Shown in pieces: positions 63,840 to 64,000 of a stretch of DNA of 64,000 nucleotides. The position numbers and the translations under genes were made by a program. Numbering within the stretch: the stretch's first letter is position 1; every line of letters starts with the position of its first letter. The notes under the pieces are model-generated. The model did no database searches and was not told where the DNA came from. It worked only from the letters and a program-made list of their open reading frames with translations. The stretch comes from Colwellia sp. (GTDB lineage Bacteria > Pseudomonadota > Gammaproteobacteria > Enterobacterales > Alteromonadaceae), in the NCBI GenBank assembly GCA_013215295.1, contig JABSOZ010000002.1, positions 124,001 through 188,000 of the forward strand, written 5' to 3'.

Positions 63840-64000
63840 AAATTTTGTCTTCTCTTGTGGCGGAATAGATTAAAAGTAATCTTGTCATCCCGCATATATA
63901 TACGAGGAAACCACCAGGAAGACTTAAGGCACGTTCACTAAAGAACATAGGGCTAATAATGAAATATTAGCTAAGAAGTCTATTGGGCGGAAAACCCCAC
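63840..64000 (-). promoter_or_regulatory. deaD upstream leader region
   Basis: At least 160 nt upstream of deaD without a gene, reaching the window edge. A small hairpin GATTA-CTTT-TAATC lies about 33 bases before the ATG. csdA of E. coli has a long cold-shock leader; this one may play the same part, but I see no clear cold-box match and the promoter lies at or beyond the edge. Confidence 0.35.

Overview
The window looks like chromosomal DNA of a marine, probably psychrophilic gammaproteobacterium of the order Alteromonadales, most likely close to Colwellia or Thalassotalea. This is an inference from the low GC content, from gene order shared with Escherichia coli and Shewanella (hemA-prfA-prmC-sirB2-sirB1 diverging from lolB-ispE-prs; tRNA cluster-ubiF-miaB-ybeZ-ybeY-ybeX-lnt), and from protein families typical of Alteromonadales (DUF3083, DUF2956, DUF3718). 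I saw no prophage, insertion sequence, CRISPR array or rRNA operon. Most of the window is core genome plus ordinary accessory genes.

Layout. 1-7200: minus-strand hemA-prfA-prmC-sirB2-sirB1 operon (haem synthesis, translation termination), and the divergent lolB-ispE-prs operon (lipoprotein sorting, isoprenoids, PRPP). 7300-11170: class V aminotransferase, rplY with its leader, pth, ychF. 11400-12480: small exported protein and a Met-Leu-Gln-Gln tRNA operon. 12590-19590: ubiF-type hydroxylase and miaB-ybeZ-ybeY-ybeX-lnt (tRNA modification, rRNA and ribosome maturation, lipoprotein acylation). 19690-24290: a four-gene MacAB-like efflux operon with two permeases. 24430-29920: exported amidohydrolase, a two-gene c-di-GMP/response-regulator operon, an exported thiol peroxidase, and an IbpA-type small heat shock gene with a sigma-32 promoter and a ROSE-like thermometer. 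30000-33930: a second MacAB-like operon with a Yip1 protein. 34350-39860: MTHFR-like protein, HopJ family protein, small membrane proteins, a GntR(YtrA)-ABC operon and an acyl-CoA thioesterase. 39970-48470: FG-GAP protein, thioredoxin-like lipoprotein, alpha/beta hydrolase, large AsmA-like DUF748 protein, LiaF-like protein, solute-binding protein and small membrane proteins. 48600-55240: structured intergenic repeats, HPF, YajD, YegD and an M1 aminopeptidase. 55240-64000: DUF3083 protein, RlmF, a TrmK-like methyltransferase, a GGDEF-EAL gene broken by a 14-bp tandem duplication, hpd and deaD.

The most interesting signals are small: (i) an intergenic hairpin element present in two copies whose stems differ by compensatory base changes, each copy sitting next to a terminator; (ii) a ROSE-type RNA thermometer that can be drawn base by base behind a sigma-32 promoter; (iii) a c-di-GMP gene split by an exactly revertible 14-bp duplication; (iv) a response regulator fused to a CheC-like phosphatase domain next to a diguanylate cyclase; (v) a swapped-order inverted repeat between hemA and prfA. 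Several long-frame starts were moved to internal ATG or GTG codons that have ribosome binding sites, and TTG starts are proposed for prmC, ybeZ and one small gene.
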